DNA from: Deltaproteobacteria bacterium
GTDB taxonomy: Bacteria; Desulfobacterota; Desulfobacteria; Desulfobacterales; ETH-SRB1
Assembly (NCBI GenBank): GCA_030272815.1
Contig: JAJSZT010000001.1
Span: forward strand, 102,337-143,677
Direction: 5' to 3'
Length of the DNA: 41,341 nt
Shown piece after piece: positions 32,902-41,341 of this stretch; positions within the stretch are counted from its first letter, which is position 1; each line of letters begins with the position of its first letter. A model generated the notes under the pieces. The model was not told the origin of the DNA. It did not search any database and was given only the letters and a program-made list of their open reading frames with translations. The position numbers and the translations under genes are program-made.

Positions 32902-34100
32902 ATAGTACTCATTCTAAATACTCGGCAACAGCATCACTGGTTGGTTATTTGTATCAGTGTCGTCTTGCACTTTTAGAAACGTTGAAGCGCCTTAAAACAA
33001 ATCCGAGCCTTACAGTCTCTATTGAAACTCTGGACGATGTGGTGTTTGAGAATGAAGGCACGCCCACTGAAATAATTCAGGTAAAGCACCATATTAATCG
33101 CCAGGCCAATCTAACCGATGCAAGTACCGACCTTTGGAAGACCATCAGGATATGGTGTGATCTGCAGCGGGACGGTATCACTCAAAACGGTGCAGTTTTA
33201 TGCATGATGACAACCGCAACGGCTCCTGAAGGATCTGCTGCCGATTTTCTCAGGGCAGAAAAAAGAAATATTACTGCCGCCGAAAGAAAGCTTTTCCAAA
33301 CTGCTCAAACATCAGTTAGCCAAACAAATAAGGAAGCTTACACGAGCTTTTTAAGCCTGACTCCAGAATTACGACTCGAACTTCTTGAAGCGATTCTTAT
33401 TCTCGACCAGTGCCCTCTCAATGAAGATATCAACCAGCATTTGCAGAAGGAAATCTGGACAGCATGTCAGCGTTCGAGAATTGAACAATTTCTCATTTAT
33501 CTGGAAGGCTGGTGGTTTAAACGAATATTGAAGAGTTTGGGAGCTGATCATTCCTTGCCTATCCTTGGCGAAGAGATGGACTCACGCCTTGATGCATTAC
33601 GTGAAGAATTCAAAAGCGATGCTTTGCCCATTCATGATGACCTTGTAACTGCCACCGTTGACCATGAACTGTATCAGAACTACACCTTTGTTCATCAGCT
33701 TAAAATGATCGAGGTTGGATCAAGGCGTATCTCATTTGCTGTAAATAACTACTATCGTGCTTTTGAACAACGCTCAAGGTGGATGCGTGAAGACCTAATA
33801 CTTGTTGGCGATATCGAAGACTATGAAAAACGTCTTGTAGAGGAATGGGAGATCCATTTTGAAACAATGCGTGAAGATCTTGGTGGTGATGCGGCGGAAC
33901 AGGAAAAAATAAGAGCAGCGCGCGCCATTTATGACTGGATTGAAAAAGAAGCTGACACTCCCATCCGGCCGCGATGTCAGGTGCCGTTTATTACAAGAGG
34001 ATCGTACCACATTCTATCAGACAAACAGGAAGTAGGTTGGCATCCTGAGTTTCGTGCTCGGCTTGAACGCCTTCTTGAAAGCAAGGAGGCTGTTGAATGA
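32898..34100 (+). CDS. ABC-3C system protein: nuclease-like N-terminus plus ABC-3C C-terminal domain
   Basis: The 400-residue protein starts with STHSKYSATASLVGYLYQCR and continues with IETLDDVVFENEG and EIIQVKHHINRQANLTD. The ordered E, D, QVK residues resemble the PD-(D/E)xK-like nuclease fold of Cap4/DUF4297-type effectors. The C-terminal ~130 residues (YYRAFEQRSRWMREDLILVG, YEKRLVEEWEIHFETM, QVPFITRGSYHILSDKQEVG, WHPEFRARLE) fit the C-terminal domain of ABC three-component (ABC-3C) conflict systems. It is inferred to be the effector of the module, with the next two genes as middle component and ATPase. The ATG overlaps the hsdS stop codon. Confidence 0.8.
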   Translation: MNSTHSKYSATASLVGYLYQCRLALLETLKRLKTNPSLTVSIETLDDVVFENEGTPTEIIQVKHHINRQANLTDASTDLWKTIRIWCDLQRDGITQNGAVLCMMTTATAPEGSAADFLRAEKRNITAAERKLFQTAQTSVSQTNKEAYTSFLSLTPELRLELLEAILILDQCPLNEDINQHLQKEIWTACQRSRIEQFLIYLEGWWFKRILKSLGADHSLPILGEEMDSRLDALREEFKSDALPIHDDLVTATVDHELYQNYTFVHQLKMIEVGSRRISFAVNNYYRAFEQRSRWMREDLILVGDIEDYEKRLVEEWEIHFETMREDLGGDAAEQEKIRAARAIYDWIEKEADTPIRPRCQVPFITRGSYHILSDKQEVGWHPEFRARLERLLESKEAVE

Positions 34101-34600
34101 GAGCTTGGGAAAAGAGAAGTGTCGAAGAAGCCAACCTTCTAAATCCGGCGTTTTTGTCGATTATATCCTATCAATGCGTAAAGGGATACACCGAAACAGT
34201 CGAAGCTAAAGCGCCCTATGTACTTCCATTTCTTGTTACTTCATTGGTTTTGCATAAAAGAACCCGCGAATCACTACCAAGAGGTGTAAATACCACCTTT
34301 TCAACTTGGGTTACTCAAATTCAGGGTTCTCAAGCCAAAATTAGATATGCGGAACGGACTCGATCTATAGTTCCTTGTGTGAAAGAAGCCGTAGCATTTG
34401 GACTTGCCCACCAACTATTCGCACTTGATGGCAATAGCTCTCTATCTATCAGTCAAAAGCTTCGCTTTCCTTCATGCTCGAACGATAGCGTTACTGATGA
34501 AGTGGCAAACTGCTTTAAGAAAGCCTATTTTTGTGGTCGATGGATTGCTATGGCAGGAAAAATTGAAACGGTAATGGCATTACTGGGAGTTAAACCATGA
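34097..34600 (+). CDS. ABC-3C system middle component
   Basis: The 167-residue protein reads RSVEEANLLNPAFLSIISYQ, then YVLPFLVTSLVLHKRTRESL, then STWVTQIQGS-like FSTWVTQIQG and RTRSIVPCVKEAVAFGLAHQ. These blocks (E.ANLLNPAF, LPLVLHK.TRE.LP, LVP..REA..FG) are the signature of the three-component ABC system middle component family. It is thought to link the effector and the ATPase. It overlaps both neighbours by 4 bases. No enzymatic motif is seen. Confidence 0.87.
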   Translation: MRAWEKRSVEEANLLNPAFLSIISYQCVKGYTETVEAKAPYVLPFLVTSLVLHKRTRESLPRGVNTTFSTWVTQIQGSQAKIRYAERTRSIVPCVKEAVAFGLAHQLFALDGNSSLSISQKLRFPSCSNDSVTDEVANCFKKAYFCGRWIAMAGKIETVMALLGVKP

Positions 34601-36528
34601 GTTTTCAGATTCTAAAAATCATACTTTATAGCACTAATGGAGCAACTCGAGTGCTGGCACTCCGGCCTAATGCGGTGAACATTATTACAGGCGCATCAAA
34701 AACGGGTAAATCAGCTCTAATCCACATTGTAAACTACTGCTTAGGACGGAAAACCAGCAACATTCCGGAAGGCGTTATTCTGCAAAGTGTTTCTTGGTTT
34801 GGAGTTCATCTTTTGCGGGGTGAAGATGAACTGTTTGTTGCTCGCCGTAATCCTGGCCCAGGCAGGGCTTCTTCGGAAGCCATTTATATTGAAAAAGGTA
34901 GGGGCATCCAATTGCCTGATTTCAATGATCTCACACAAAATATTAATCGAGATGGTCTGATTACATTGCTCACTGAATTTTCGGGTATCGCCGAATATAC
35001 CTTTGAGACAAAACCAGGGCAAACTCGATATACTGGTATCGCCAAAATTGGAAAAGCTCTTATATATTGCTTCCAGGAACAGGGCGAAATCGCAAATCAG
35101 CGTTTGTTGTTCCACCGCCAAGGAGAACAGCATCTTCCCCAAAGCATTAAAGATTACATGCCGTTCTTTCTTGGAGCGGTTGACAAGGAACACCTCCTAC
35201 ACAAAGAAGAACTGAATCGTCTCAAGCAACAACTCCGAAAACGTGAACGCCAGGAATCAGAGAAAGAACGGCTCAAAGGATCGTCTTTTGAAAGAGCCCA
35301 TGTCCTTATTGCTGAAGCCGTTTCGGTGGGGCTGCTCTCTTCGGGACACGAAATGCCGCAGTCTTGGGCTGAGGTTAAAGATGTATTAGAAGCATCGCTG
35401 AATGCTAAAGCTGAACAGGATATACCCGCTTCTCAATATGGTCAGGAGTTAAACCGCCTTTTTGAAGCCCAGAAAGACCTGCGACAAAAACATCGAAGTG
35501 CTGGAGAAGAAATTTCTGCACTCAGAACATTAAAATCTGGCGGAGATGGTTTTGCTCAAGAAGCAACAGAGCAACGGGCTAGGCTTAGTAGCATTGGATT
35601 ATTGCCTATAATTGAAGATGCGAATCACCATACTTGCCCTTTCTGTTCTTCAGAACTAGAGAATCCGACACCTGACTCAAACGCTATTCATTCAAGTCTA
35701 AAGAAAATTTCAGATCAACTCAACGGCGTAACCTCTGACCTGCCCCATATCGAAAAGATGATTGCCATGGCAGAGGCAAGGCTATCTGATATCAATTCAG
35801 AATTGCGTGAGGTAAATGCTCAGATTCAGGCAGTCCAAAATATCGATCAGCAAATAGAGGAGATCCGCGACTCAAATGCAAAACGAGCTCTCGTTCAGGG
35901 GCGACTTGGACTTTATCTCGAAACAATCGCAGAGGTTGAAGATGAAGCTGTTGGCAACAAAGATATTGAGACCCTCCGAGGGCGTATTCAATCTCTTGAT
36001 GACTTGATAAACACCGATGCTCTTCAGGATCGTCTTAGTTCTATCCTTTCGGTTCTTTCCTACGAAATGACTGAGATGTCCCGAAGCCTTGACTTGGAGC
36101 ATTCCAATCTACCAGTGCGTTTAGACCCAAAAAAATTGACAGTCGTAGTAGATACAGAAAATGGGCCGCTACCATTGGAAAGAATGGGTAGCGGAGAAAA
36201 CTGGGTATCTCTTCACCTTATCACGCATTTGGTTCTGCACCGGTGGTTTGCCAAGAAAGACCTTCCGATTCCTCATTTTGTTTTTTTCGATCAACCAACG
36301 CAGGCCTATTTCCCACCAGAAGTTACTGAAGAGACCGTCAAGAATACTGACAAGGAATCAGTTGAACGAATGTTTAAACTGATTGCCGAGAAGGTAAAAG
36401 ATGCTGGATTCCAAGTCGTTATCACCGAGCATGCCGACATCCAGGGGAGCTGGTATCAGAATATGATAATCGAAAAATGGTGGGACGGGATAACAAAGCT
36501 GGTTCCCATTGATTGGATTTTATCATGA
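34597..36528 (+). CDS. ABC-3C system ATPase, DUF3732 / SbcC-like
   Basis: The 643-residue protein begins with an SMC/SbcC-like ATPase head: ALRPNAVNIITGASKTGKSA (Walker A GASKTGKS), HIVNYCLGRKTSNIPEGVIL. A coiled-coil middle follows (about 200-440, rich in Glu, Lys and Leu) with a zinc hook-like HTCPFCSSELENP near residue 345. The C-terminal half has LERMGSGENWVSLHLITHLV (signature) and FVFFDQPTQAYFPP (Walker B), and HADIQGSWYQNMIIEKWWDG at the end. This is the DUF3732 family, the ATPase of ABC-3C systems. It presumably senses a nucleic acid state and licenses the effector. Its stop overlaps the start of the hsdR remnant by 4 bases. Confidence 0.9.
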   Translation: MSFQILKIILYSTNGATRVLALRPNAVNIITGASKTGKSALIHIVNYCLGRKTSNIPEGVILQSVSWFGVHLLRGEDELFVARRNPGPGRASSEAIYIEKGRGIQLPDFNDLTQNINRDGLITLLTEFSGIAEYTFETKPGQTRYTGIAKIGKALIYCFQEQGEIANQRLLFHRQGEQHLPQSIKDYMPFFLGAVDKEHLLHKEELNRLKQQLRKRERQESEKERLKGSSFERAHVLIAEAVSVGLLSSGHEMPQSWAEVKDVLEASLNAKAEQDIPASQYGQELNRLFEAQKDLRQKHRSAGEEISALRTLKSGGDGFAQEATEQRARLSSIGLLPIIEDANHHTCPFCSSELENPTPDSNAIHSSLKKISDQLNGVTSDLPHIEKMIAMAEARLSDINSELREVNAQIQAVQNIDQQIEEIRDSNAKRALVQGRLGLYLETIAEVEDEAVGNKDIETLRGRIQSLDDLINTDALQDRLSSILSVLSYEMTEMSRSLDLEHSNLPVRLDPKKLTVVVDTENGPLPLERMGSGENWVSLHLITHLVLHRWFAKKDLPIPHFVFFDQPTQAYFPPEVTEETVKNTDKESVERMFKLIAEKVKDAGFQVVITEHADIQGSWYQNMIIEKWWDGITKLVPIDWILS

Positions 36529-36704
36529 TTAACGAATCATCCCTCGAACAAACTACCCTCGCGTGGTTCGAGAACCTCGGCTACAACATCGAGCATGGAC
36601 CGGACATCGTGTTTGACGGTTCCAGGTCCGAGCACATGATGCTAAGCAAATTATACGGATGTTATTCTCATAGATCGTTTGCGGGAAGCACTGGGAAGGA
36701 TTAA
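36525..36704 (+). pseudogene. 5' fragment of a divergent hsdR allele
   Basis: The frame [20 protein letters not shown], then NIEHGPDIVFDGSRSEH, matches the start of the intact HsdR downstream ([33 protein letters not shown]) and is then frameshifted. At base level similarity to the intact gene continues through TTTGCGGGAAGC and ATTAACTCTGAC (to about 36710) and then ends. Over ~180 bases identity is roughly 80% by eye, so it is a different allele rather than a fresh duplication. Its ATG overlaps the DUF3732 stop codon, so an hsdR was once directly coupled to the ABC-3C module. Confidence 0.85.
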
Positions 36705-36786
36705 CTCTGACGCGTTAAGGCTATTGAGATATTTTGTAGCTCATATTTGCCGATTTATAATCCACAAAATAGTTTGTAGGGCATAG

Positions 36787-39700
36787 ATGAGCCGAAACGA
36801 ACAGCAATTTATGAAAACAACTGAAGACATACTGGAACAAACCACCCTCGCTTGGTTCGAAAATCTCGGTTATGAGATAGAGTATGGGCCGGATATCGCA
36901 TTCGATGGTTCCAGACCCGAACGTGACGCCGAAGCAAACTATTCGGATGTTATTCTTGGCAGTCGTTTGCGGGAAGCGCTGGAAAGAATTAACTCTGACC
37001 TTCCTTTTGAGGCCATTGATGAGGCGATCCGTAAGATCACGCTCCCCGAAAGCCCATCGCTGATCGAAAACAACCGCACCTTTCACAGGATGCTTACAGA
37101 TGGCGTTGACGTTTCATGGATGGGCGATGAAGGCGAAAAGCACGGTAAGGTTTGGTTGTTTGATTTGGACGATAAAGATAATAACGACTGGTTGGCTGTT
37201 AATCAGTTTACGGTTGTTGAAAATAAAAGAGAGCGCCGTCTAGATGTTGTTATTTTTGTTAACGGCCTTCCGATGGCGGTAATTGAACTCAAGAACCCGG
37301 CTGATGAGAAGGCTACGATTCGCCACGCTTTCAACCAGATTCAGACATACAAAGAGCAGATTTCCGCTCTCTTTATTTACAACGAACTGCTGGTCATTTC
37401 GGATGGTCTGCAGGCCCGCGCCGGAACGTTGACTGCGGGCTGGGATCGGTTTATGCCGTGGCGAACTGTGGATGGCGAGACCATCGCGCCCAAAGGTTCC
37501 GTGGAACTCGATGTGCTTCTCAAAGGCATTTTCGATAAGAAGTGGTTCCTCGACTATGTGCTAAATTTCATCACGTTTGAAGATGAGGGAGGGAATACCT
37601 CGACGATTGCCAAGAAGGCGGCGGGTTATCACCAATATCACGCCGTCAACAAGGCTGTTGAGTGTACACTGTCGGCTTGTGGAATCAAAGCGCCGAGGAG
37701 ACTTGTATATGGTCGCTTTCTTGAAGCCGAAGCAGCCGATCCATTCCCACCAGTCGGGGAAGACATCAAGCGACCTTATGGCGGCGGTTCTCCTCATTTT
37801 GGCGGTCAGAGAATCGGGGTGATCTGGCATACTCAGGGCTCGGGCAAAAGCCTCTCCATGGCTTTTTATGCTGGGAAGGTCATTCGGCATCCTGCAATGG
37901 AAAACCCGACAATCCTCGTTGTAACAGACCGGAACGACCTGGACGACCAGCTCTTCGGGACGTTTTCCGGGAATAATGACCTGCTAAGACAGAAACCCGT
38001 CCAAGCCGAGAGCCGCGCAAATTTACGTGAGTTGCTGTCTGTGGCATCAGGCGGTGTTATTTTTACCACAATCCAGAAGTTCTTTCCTGAAGAGAAGGGA
38101 AATACATATCAGGAGCTGAGCGCCCGTCGGAACATTGTCGTCATAGCAGATGAGGCCCACCGAAGTCAGTACGATTTCATTGATGGCTTTGCACGTCACA
38201 TGCACGATGCCCTTCCGAACGCCTCTTTCATCGGGTTTACGGGTACCCCCATCGAAAGCAGCGACAGGAACACTCCTGCCGTATTCGGCAACTACATCGA
38301 CAAGTACGACATCCTTCGGGCGGTCGAAGACGGCGCGACGGTGCCAATCTATTACGAAAGCCGTCTTGCCAAAATCGAGCTGGATGAGGAGGAAAAGCCC
38401 TTTATCGACCCGGAGTTTGAGGAAATCACCGAGGGCGAAGAGGAGTCTGAAAAGCACAAACTTAAAACCAAGTGGGCCGCTCTTGAGGCCATGGTCGGCA
38501 CGAAAAAGCGCATCGGTTTGGTTGCTGCTGATCTGGCAGAGCATTTCGAACAGCGGCAGGAGGCAATGGAGGGCAAGGCGCTTGTCGTATGCATGAGCCG
38601 TCGTATCTGCGCGGACATGTATGATACTATCGTCAAGTTGCGACCGGATTGGCGCAGTGACGACGATGCAAGGGGAACCGTAAAGGTCGTTATGTCAGGA
38701 TCAGCGTCTGATGAGCTGTCATGGCAGCCGCACATCCGTACCAAGAAGGCCCGGGAGGCAATGGCCAAACGGTTCAAGGACTCTGGCAATGAGTTAAAGC
38801 TGGTCATTGTCCGTGATATGTGGCTTACGGGTTTTGACTGCCCCAGCATGCACACGATGTACGTGGACAAGCCCATGGGAGGGCACAACCTTATGCAGGC
38901 CATTGCCCGTGTCAACCGTGTGTTTCGGGACAAACCCGGCGGTCTGGTCGTGGACTACCTCGGTTTGGCGGATGCCCTTAAGCGAGCGTTACACACATAC
39001 ACTACCAGCGGTGGTAAGGGTGAAGCAACTGTCGATCAGGAACAGGCCGTCGCCGTCATGCGCGAAAAATACGAGGTAGTGAAAGACATGCTCCACGGCT
39101 TCGACTACGCTGCTATTCTTAAAGCTGATTCCGCAAAACGTCTAAAAGGAATTGCTCAGGCTATGGAGTTCATACTTGGCCTGGAAGACGGGAAGAAGCG
39201 ATACCTTCAGGCAGTCTCAGCACTTTCCAAGGCTTTTGCGCTGGCCGTGCCGCATGTAGCGGCTCTTGCCATTCGGGATGAGGTCGGCCTGTTTCAGGAA
39301 ATCCGGTCAGGGCTCGTCAAGGCAACGGTTACGAAATCCGAGAAATCCCCGGAGGAAATGCAAACAGCCATCCGACAATTGGTGTCCCGTGCAGTTTATT
39401 TCACCGAGGTAGTGGACATCTTTGCTGCTGCCGGCTTGCAAAAACCGGATATTTCGATCCTGTCGGATGAGTTCCTCACGGAAGTTCAACAGTTGCCTCA
39501 ACGAAATCTCGCTCTTGAGCTTTTGAAAAAGCTTATCAATGACGAAATCAAGACCCGTATGCGAAAGAATGTTGTACAGGCACGATCTTTCGCAGAGATG
39601 CTGGAGAAAGCTATCGCCAAGTACAAAAACCGCGCCATCGAGGCAGCAGAGGTAATTGATGAGCTGATCCAACTTGCCATGGAGATGCGCGAGGCACAGA

Positions 39701-40008
39701 AACGCGGTGAAAAACTTGGCCTTACAGACGACGAAATTGCTTTCTACGATGCACTTGAAGTCAACGACAGTGCAGTCAAAGTGCTGGGAGACGACGTGTT
39801 AAAAATCATCGCACAAGAATTGGTTAAGTCGGTCAAACGAAGTGTGTCGGTTGACTGGACCAAACGCGAAAACGCCCGTGCTCAAATTCGCGTAATCGTC
39901 AAGCGAATTTTGCGCAAGTATGGCTATCCACCCGACAAGCAAGAAAAGGCTACACAAACGGTTCTGGAACAGGCTGAAGTGCTTTGTAGGGAATGGGCGG
40001 CGGAATAG
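36787..40008 (+). CDS. hsdR: type I restriction endonuclease subunit HsdR
   Basis: HsdR translocates DNA and cuts it. The 1073-residue protein has the N-terminal nuclease domain ([55 protein letters not shown]; catalytic D...ExK as RLD and ELK). The SF2 motor includes [11 protein letters not shown] (motif I), [23 protein letters not shown] (motif II), [11 protein letters not shown] (motif III) and later [14 protein letters not shown] (motif VI). The C-terminal helical domain binds HsdM. Start 36787 (MSRNEQQF) has only a weak ribosome binding site (GTAGGG), separated from the ABC-3C module by the hsdR remnant. Confidence 0.96.
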   Translation: MSRNEQQFMKTTEDILEQTTLAWFENLGYEIEYGPDIAFDGSRPERDAEANYSDVILGSRLREALERINSDLPFEAIDEAIRKITLPESPSLIENNRTFHRMLTDGVDVSWMGDEGEKHGKVWLFDLDDKDNNDWLAVNQFTVVENKRERRLDVVIFVNGLPMAVIELKNPADEKATIRHAFNQIQTYKEQISALFIYNELLVISDGLQARAGTLTAGWDRFMPWRTVDGETIAPKGSVELDVLLKGIFDKKWFLDYVLNFITFEDEGGNTSTIAKKAAGYHQYHAVNKAVECTLSACGIKAPRRLVYGRFLEAEAADPFPPVGEDIKRPYGGGSPHFGGQRIGVIWHTQGSGKSLSMAFYAGKVIRHPAMENPTILVVTDRNDLDDQLFGTFSGNNDLLRQKPVQAESRANLRELLSVASGGVIFTTIQKFFPEEKGNTYQELSARRNIVVIADEAHRSQYDFIDGFARHMHDALPNASFIGFTGTPIESSDRNTPAVFGNYIDKYDILRAVEDGATVPIYYESRLAKIELDEEEKPFIDPEFEEITEGEEESEKHKLKTKWAALEAMVGTKKRIGLVAADLAEHFEQRQEAMEGKALVVCMSRRICADMYDTIVKLRPDWRSDDDARGTVKVVMSGSASDELSWQPHIRTKKAREAMAKRFKDSGNELKLVIVRDMWLTGFDCPSMHTMYVDKPMGGHNLMQAIARVNRVFRDKPGGLVVDYLGLADALKRALHTYTTSGGKGEATVDQEQAVAVMREKYEVVKDMLHGFDYAAILKADSAKRLKGIAQAMEFILGLEDGKKRYLQAVSALSKAFALAVPHVAALAIRDEVGLFQEIRSGLVKATVTKSEKSPEEMQTAIRQLVSRAVYFTEVVDIFAAAGLQKPDISILSDEFLTEVQQLPQRNLALELLKKLINDEIKTRMRKNVVQARSFAEMLEKAIAKYKNRAIEAAEVIDELIQLAMEMREAQKRGEKLGLTDDEIAFYDALEVNDSAVKVLGDDVLKIIAQELVKSVKRSVSVDWTKRENARAQIRVIVKRILRKYGYPPDKQEKATQTVLEQAEVLCREWAAE

Positions 40009-40172
40009 AAAAGTGTGACAAATAGGAGATATCCGGGGACTCGCGTACATTAGTTTATAAGTTGACGTGGTAATTAAACTGAAGAAGGTAGTTAACCCCA
40101 GTTAAATAAAAGCAAACATGATTTCACAGGGCCGACTATGTTGAATAATTGTAAGGATAAAGGAATTAAAAA

Positions 40173-40784
40173 GTGAAAAATCCTTTATATTCTACAATGA
40201 ACACTCATGTCGCATGGTTTAGATTTTACGAAGAATTAAATGATTTTCTTCCGGCGGATAAAAGAAAAATCACATTCCCTTATAAACTTTCCGGCAGTCC
40301 ATCAGTAAAGGATGTCATTGAAGCAATCGGCGTGCCACACACAGAAGTTGATCTCATCCTAATCAACAGCAATTCAGTGAAATTTGACCATAATCTTTCT
40401 CATGGTGATCATATCTCTGTTTACCCTGTTTTTGAAAACCTGGACATATCTCATGTCACCCGGGTGAGGCCAAAACCCCTGCGCAAAACCCGTTTTATAG
40501 TGGATGTGCATCTCGGCAGGCTGTCACGCCTGCTTCGGATGCTCGGTTTTGATACTCTTTACAAAAACAATTACAAAAATGAAGAGATTATTACAGAAGC
40601 GCTTACACAAAAACGAATTATCCTAACGCGTGACCCTGGTCTTTTGAAAAACAGATCCATAACACACGGCTATCTGATAAGGGGAACAGATCCCCATGAA
40701 CAGGCGCGTGAAGTGATCTGCCGGTTTGATCTGTATTCACAGGCAAAACCGTTTATTCGATGTGGACAGCAGATAAAAAGTTAA
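40173..40784 (+). CDS. Mut7-C RNase-domain protein with ubiquitin-like N-terminus, C-terminal zinc ribbon missing
   Basis: The 203-residue protein has a MoaD/ubiquitin-like N-terminal domain (about 1-95: VAWFRFYEELNDFLPADKRK, SPSVKDVIEAIGVPHTEVDL, LSHGDHISVYPVFE) and a Mut7-C PIN-like RNase domain (about 105-185: RFIVDVHLGRLSRLLRMLGF, RIILTRDPGLLKN; catalytic Asp residues in VDVHLG and TRDPG). Family members normally continue with KPFTRCLxCN and a zinc ribbon of about 40-60 residues. Here KPFIRC is followed by GQQIKS and a stop, so the zinc ribbon is lost, probably by a recent indel. Whether the product is still functional is unclear. The gene is preceded by 160 bases without other features. 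Confidence 0.8.
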   Translation: MKNPLYSTMNTHVAWFRFYEELNDFLPADKRKITFPYKLSGSPSVKDVIEAIGVPHTEVDLILINSNSVKFDHNLSHGDHISVYPVFENLDISHVTRVRPKPLRKTRFIVDVHLGRLSRLLRMLGFDTLYKNNYKNEEIITEALTQKRIILTRDPGLLKNRSITHGYLIRGTDPHEQAREVICRFDLYSQAKPFIRCGQQIKS

Positions 40785-40848
40785 AATCAGGGGCAACTAA
40801 ACTTGATTTGAATTATAAGTAGAAGACATATTTAAGGAAGGAGCTTTC

Positions 40849-41319
40849 ATGGCCAAGGTAAGTATAAGCACACAGGCACCTGAATTCACATCACAAGATA
40901 TTCATGGAAATGCAGTGTCTCTCTCCAATTTCGCCAATAAAAAAAATGTACTGCTTGTATTCAATCGCGGATTTATTTGACCCTTCTGCCGCAGGCATAT
41001 GGCGCAGTTGCGTCAGGATTATGAAAGCCTTAAGAACCTGGATACTGAAGTTTTAGTTGTTGGTCCGGAAAACACGAAGGCTTTTCAGGAATACTGGACA
41101 AAAGAAAATTTACCATTTGTCGGTCTGCCTGATCCGGAACACACTCTCTCGGGACTCTATGGACAAGAAGTCAAAGTGCTAAAGTTGGGAAGACTGCCTT
41201 GCCAAATGATTATCGATAAGATGGGAATACTTCGTTTTGTGCATTACGGCCGATCAATGTCCGACATTCCGTCAAATAGCGAAATACTTGAATTACTGGA
41301 GACAATTGAATCCAGTTAA
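40849..41319 (+). CDS. peroxiredoxin-like selenoprotein (UGA-encoded Sec44 in a UPFC motif)
   Basis: The 156-residue frame starts at 40849 with AAGGAAGGAG well placed upstream: MAKVSISTQAPEFTSQDIHG, then NVLLVFNRGFI, an in-frame TGA (40978-40980), and PFCRRHMAQLRQDYESLKNL. Cysteine homologues have NRGFVCPFCRRHMAQLRQ at this place, so TGA stands exactly at the peroxidatic Cys position and Sec-P-F-C replaces C-P-F-C. The rest (VLVVGPENTKAFQEYW, LPFVGLPDPEHTLSGLYG, MIIDKMGILRFVHYGRS) is an intact AhpC/TSA-type fold. Peroxiredoxin-like selenoproteins are known from Desulfobacterota. Automatic callers would start at 40999 and lose the active site. selA-D are not in the window. Confidence 0.88.
40978..41010 (+). 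promoter_or_regulatory. candidate bacterial SECIS region
   Basis: A bacterial SECIS lies directly 3' of the UGA. Here CTGC (40986-40989) can pair with GCAG (41004-41007), extended by C/G across a one-base bulge, around an apical loop including GGCATAT. This is compatible with a short SECIS, but the structure was judged by eye only. Confidence 0.45.
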
Positions 41320-41341
41320 GTACCTGCTTCCCAGAAAACCA

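Noticed and set aside
40999-41319. Short peroxiredoxin starting at the ATG at 40999
   Set aside because: It would lack the thioredoxin-fold N-terminus and the active site, while the upstream frame is intact apart from one TGA at the catalytic position.
1-41341. tRNA or rRNA genes
   Set aside because: I found no cloverleaf-like or rRNA-like segment by eye on either strand. A covariance search would be needed to exclude them fully.

Overview
The window reads as chromosome of an anaerobic bacterium of the Desulfobacterota (former Deltaproteobacteria) type. This is inferred from gene content and order: smc-ftsY; a Trm112-like protein, DUF4416, YicC, RemA-like and guanylate kinase in a row; MtaB; a Mut7-C protein with a ubiquitin-like domain; and a peroxiredoxin-like gene whose active-site codon is an in-frame TGA (probable selenocysteine). 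Housekeeping parts are AT-rich. The restriction operon at 29.2-40.0 kb is visibly richer in G+C, which suits horizontal acquisition.

Layout. 1-3.2 kb: tRNA modification genes mnmA (cut by the window edge) and mtaB, and a TerB/DnaJ-domain protein. 3.2-6.3 kb: an accessory stretch with an acylphosphatase remnant, palindromic repeats, a BTAD-type regulator and a small secreted STN-like protein. 6.4-12.6 kb: two copies of a ~400-bp repeat in opposite orientation bracket a secreted beta-propeller protein and a RiPP-type cassette, made of a 52-residue precursor with a lasso-type leader, an HPr-kinase-like protein, a radical SAM/SPASM protein, a PqqD-like recognition protein and a B2-like transglutaminase-fold protease. 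A nucleotidyltransferase follows just outside. No lasso cyclase is present and the putative core has no Asp or Glu, so this looks like a lasso-leader system redirected to other chemistry. It is the best candidate for an undescribed system. 14.2-19.7 kb (minus strand): HU, FtsY and SMC. 20.4-28.6 kb: Trm112-like, DUF4416, YicC, RemA-like, Gmk, RlmB, isocitrate dehydrogenase, ComF, a nitrilase-family amidase and RadC.

28.6-40.0 kb is a defence island. Debris of a second hsdM and of a PLD-type helicase precedes an operon of hsdM, a DUF1016 protein that has lost its nuclease core, hsdS, a three-gene ABC-3C conflict module, a decayed 5' piece of one hsdR and an intact hsdR. Most genes overlap by 4-11 bases, so modification, specificity, the ABC-3C module and restriction are probably co-transcribed. 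40.1-41.3 kb holds the Mut7-C protein and the probable selenoprotein.

A recurring non-coding theme is a set of 100-450 bp palindromic elements. They share an architecture (complementary arms, then a small apical hairpin), but arm sequences differ between elements and the apical stem shows compensatory changes. Two begin exactly on the TAA stop codon of a gene, and one supplies the C-terminus of the DUF4416 protein.
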